DNA of 5,934 bases from Aquificaceae bacterium (GTDB lineage Bacteria; Aquificota; Aquificia; Aquificales; Aquificaceae): NCBI GenBank assembly GCA_026983685.1, contig JALSTO010000001.1, positions 1 to 5,934 on the forward strand, given 5' to 3'. The translations under genes were made by a program, and so were the position numbers. Every line of letters begins with the position of its first letter. The stretch's first letter is position 1. Shown piece by piece: positions 5,764-5,934 of the stretch. The notes under the pieces are model-generated. The model ran no database searches. It was not told the DNA's origin and saw only the letters and a program-made list of their open reading frames with translations.

Positions 5764-5934
5764 AGCTGTTCCCTTCTTCAGGGGAAAGGTAAAGTTTTTC
5801 CAACCCCAGAAGCACAGGATATCAGTTGACCTGATCGTCTTCCTATCAAAGCTAAAGGGTATAAAGAGGAGCAGTAAAGTAGCAGACTTAGGGGCGGGCT
5901 TTGGCTTCCTATCCGTGGTCGTAGCCAAGAAGTT
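5738..5934 (+). CDS. SAM-dependent methyltransferase, TrmN6/YfiC-like, N-terminal part
   Basis: A partial reading frame continuing past the window end. From TTG 5738 it gives 65 complete codons. The segment RGKVKFFQPQKHRISVDLIV (15-34) resembles the N-terminus of tRNA1(Val) adenine-N6 methyltransferases, where a strand with an 'iQP' pattern precedes a substrate-site segment. VADLGAGFGFLS (48-59) is SAM-binding motif I of a Rossmann-fold methyltransferase. The catalytic motif (NPPY type in this family) lies beyond the window, so the target, tRNA, rRNA or protein, is unproven. There is no ATG or GTG start: the frame opens after a TAA at 5714-5716 and offers only TTG 5738 or TTG 5747, both inside atpC in a different frame (26- or 17-nt overlap) and with poor ribosome sites. 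Translation coupled to atpC is likely. Family assignment is firm; start and substrate are not. Confidence 0.75.
   Translation, partial: MKWLKESDRAVPFFRGKVKFFQPQKHRISVDLIVFLSKLKGIKRSSKVADLGAGFGFLSVVVAKK

Noticed and set aside
5410..5928. A 172-codon minus-strand frame opposite atpC and the methyltransferase
   Set aside because: Both plus-strand products are recognisable, and the antisense translation shows no family features.

Overview
The window looks like chromosome from a thermophilic, chemolithoautotrophic bacterium of the Aquificae (Aquificaceae-like; genus not assigned). This rests on three things: a 659-residue aconitase of the Aquifex type directly upstream of malate dehydrogenase, E/K/R/V-rich proteins typical of thermophiles, and housekeeping genes (fabD, atpC) standing outside the operons they occupy in most bacteria. 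No database search was possible, so the lineage is inferred from remembered family features. I see no RNA genes, mobile elements, CRISPR array or obvious foreign DNA. Nearly every base is coding.

Layout. On the minus strand, aconitase (2142-163) is followed after 13 nt by the 5' end of malate dehydrogenase (149-1, running off the window), forming a TCA or reductive TCA operon. A 126-nt divergent promoter region (2143-2268) separates it from plus-strand fabD (2269-3207). A 126-residue gene of unknown function (3231-3611) follows fabD, with a C-terminal segment resembling a sigma-70 region 4-type helix-turn-helix. That gene meets a minus-strand oligopeptide-type substrate-binding protein (5338-3608) tail to tail, with the two stop codons sharing the tetranucleotide TTAA. 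Only 29 nt then separate the binding-protein gene from the divergent atpC (5368-5763, F-ATP synthase epsilon). atpC overlaps the start of a SAM-dependent methyltransferase (about 5738 to the window end).

How the genes relate. Aconitase and malate dehydrogenase are central-carbon enzymes, FabD loads malonyl groups for fatty-acid synthesis, and AtpC is part of the proton-driven ATP synthase. The binding protein has no permease or ATPase beside it.

The most interesting signals are the unassigned HTH-like gene, the contrast between Shine-Dalgarno-led starts (acn, mdh, the HTH gene) and SD-less starts close behind -10-like boxes (fabD, the binding protein, atpC), a TTATC-CC-ATGG motif shared by the fabD and atpC starts, and very tight gene packing. 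I do not see a convincing new multi-gene system.
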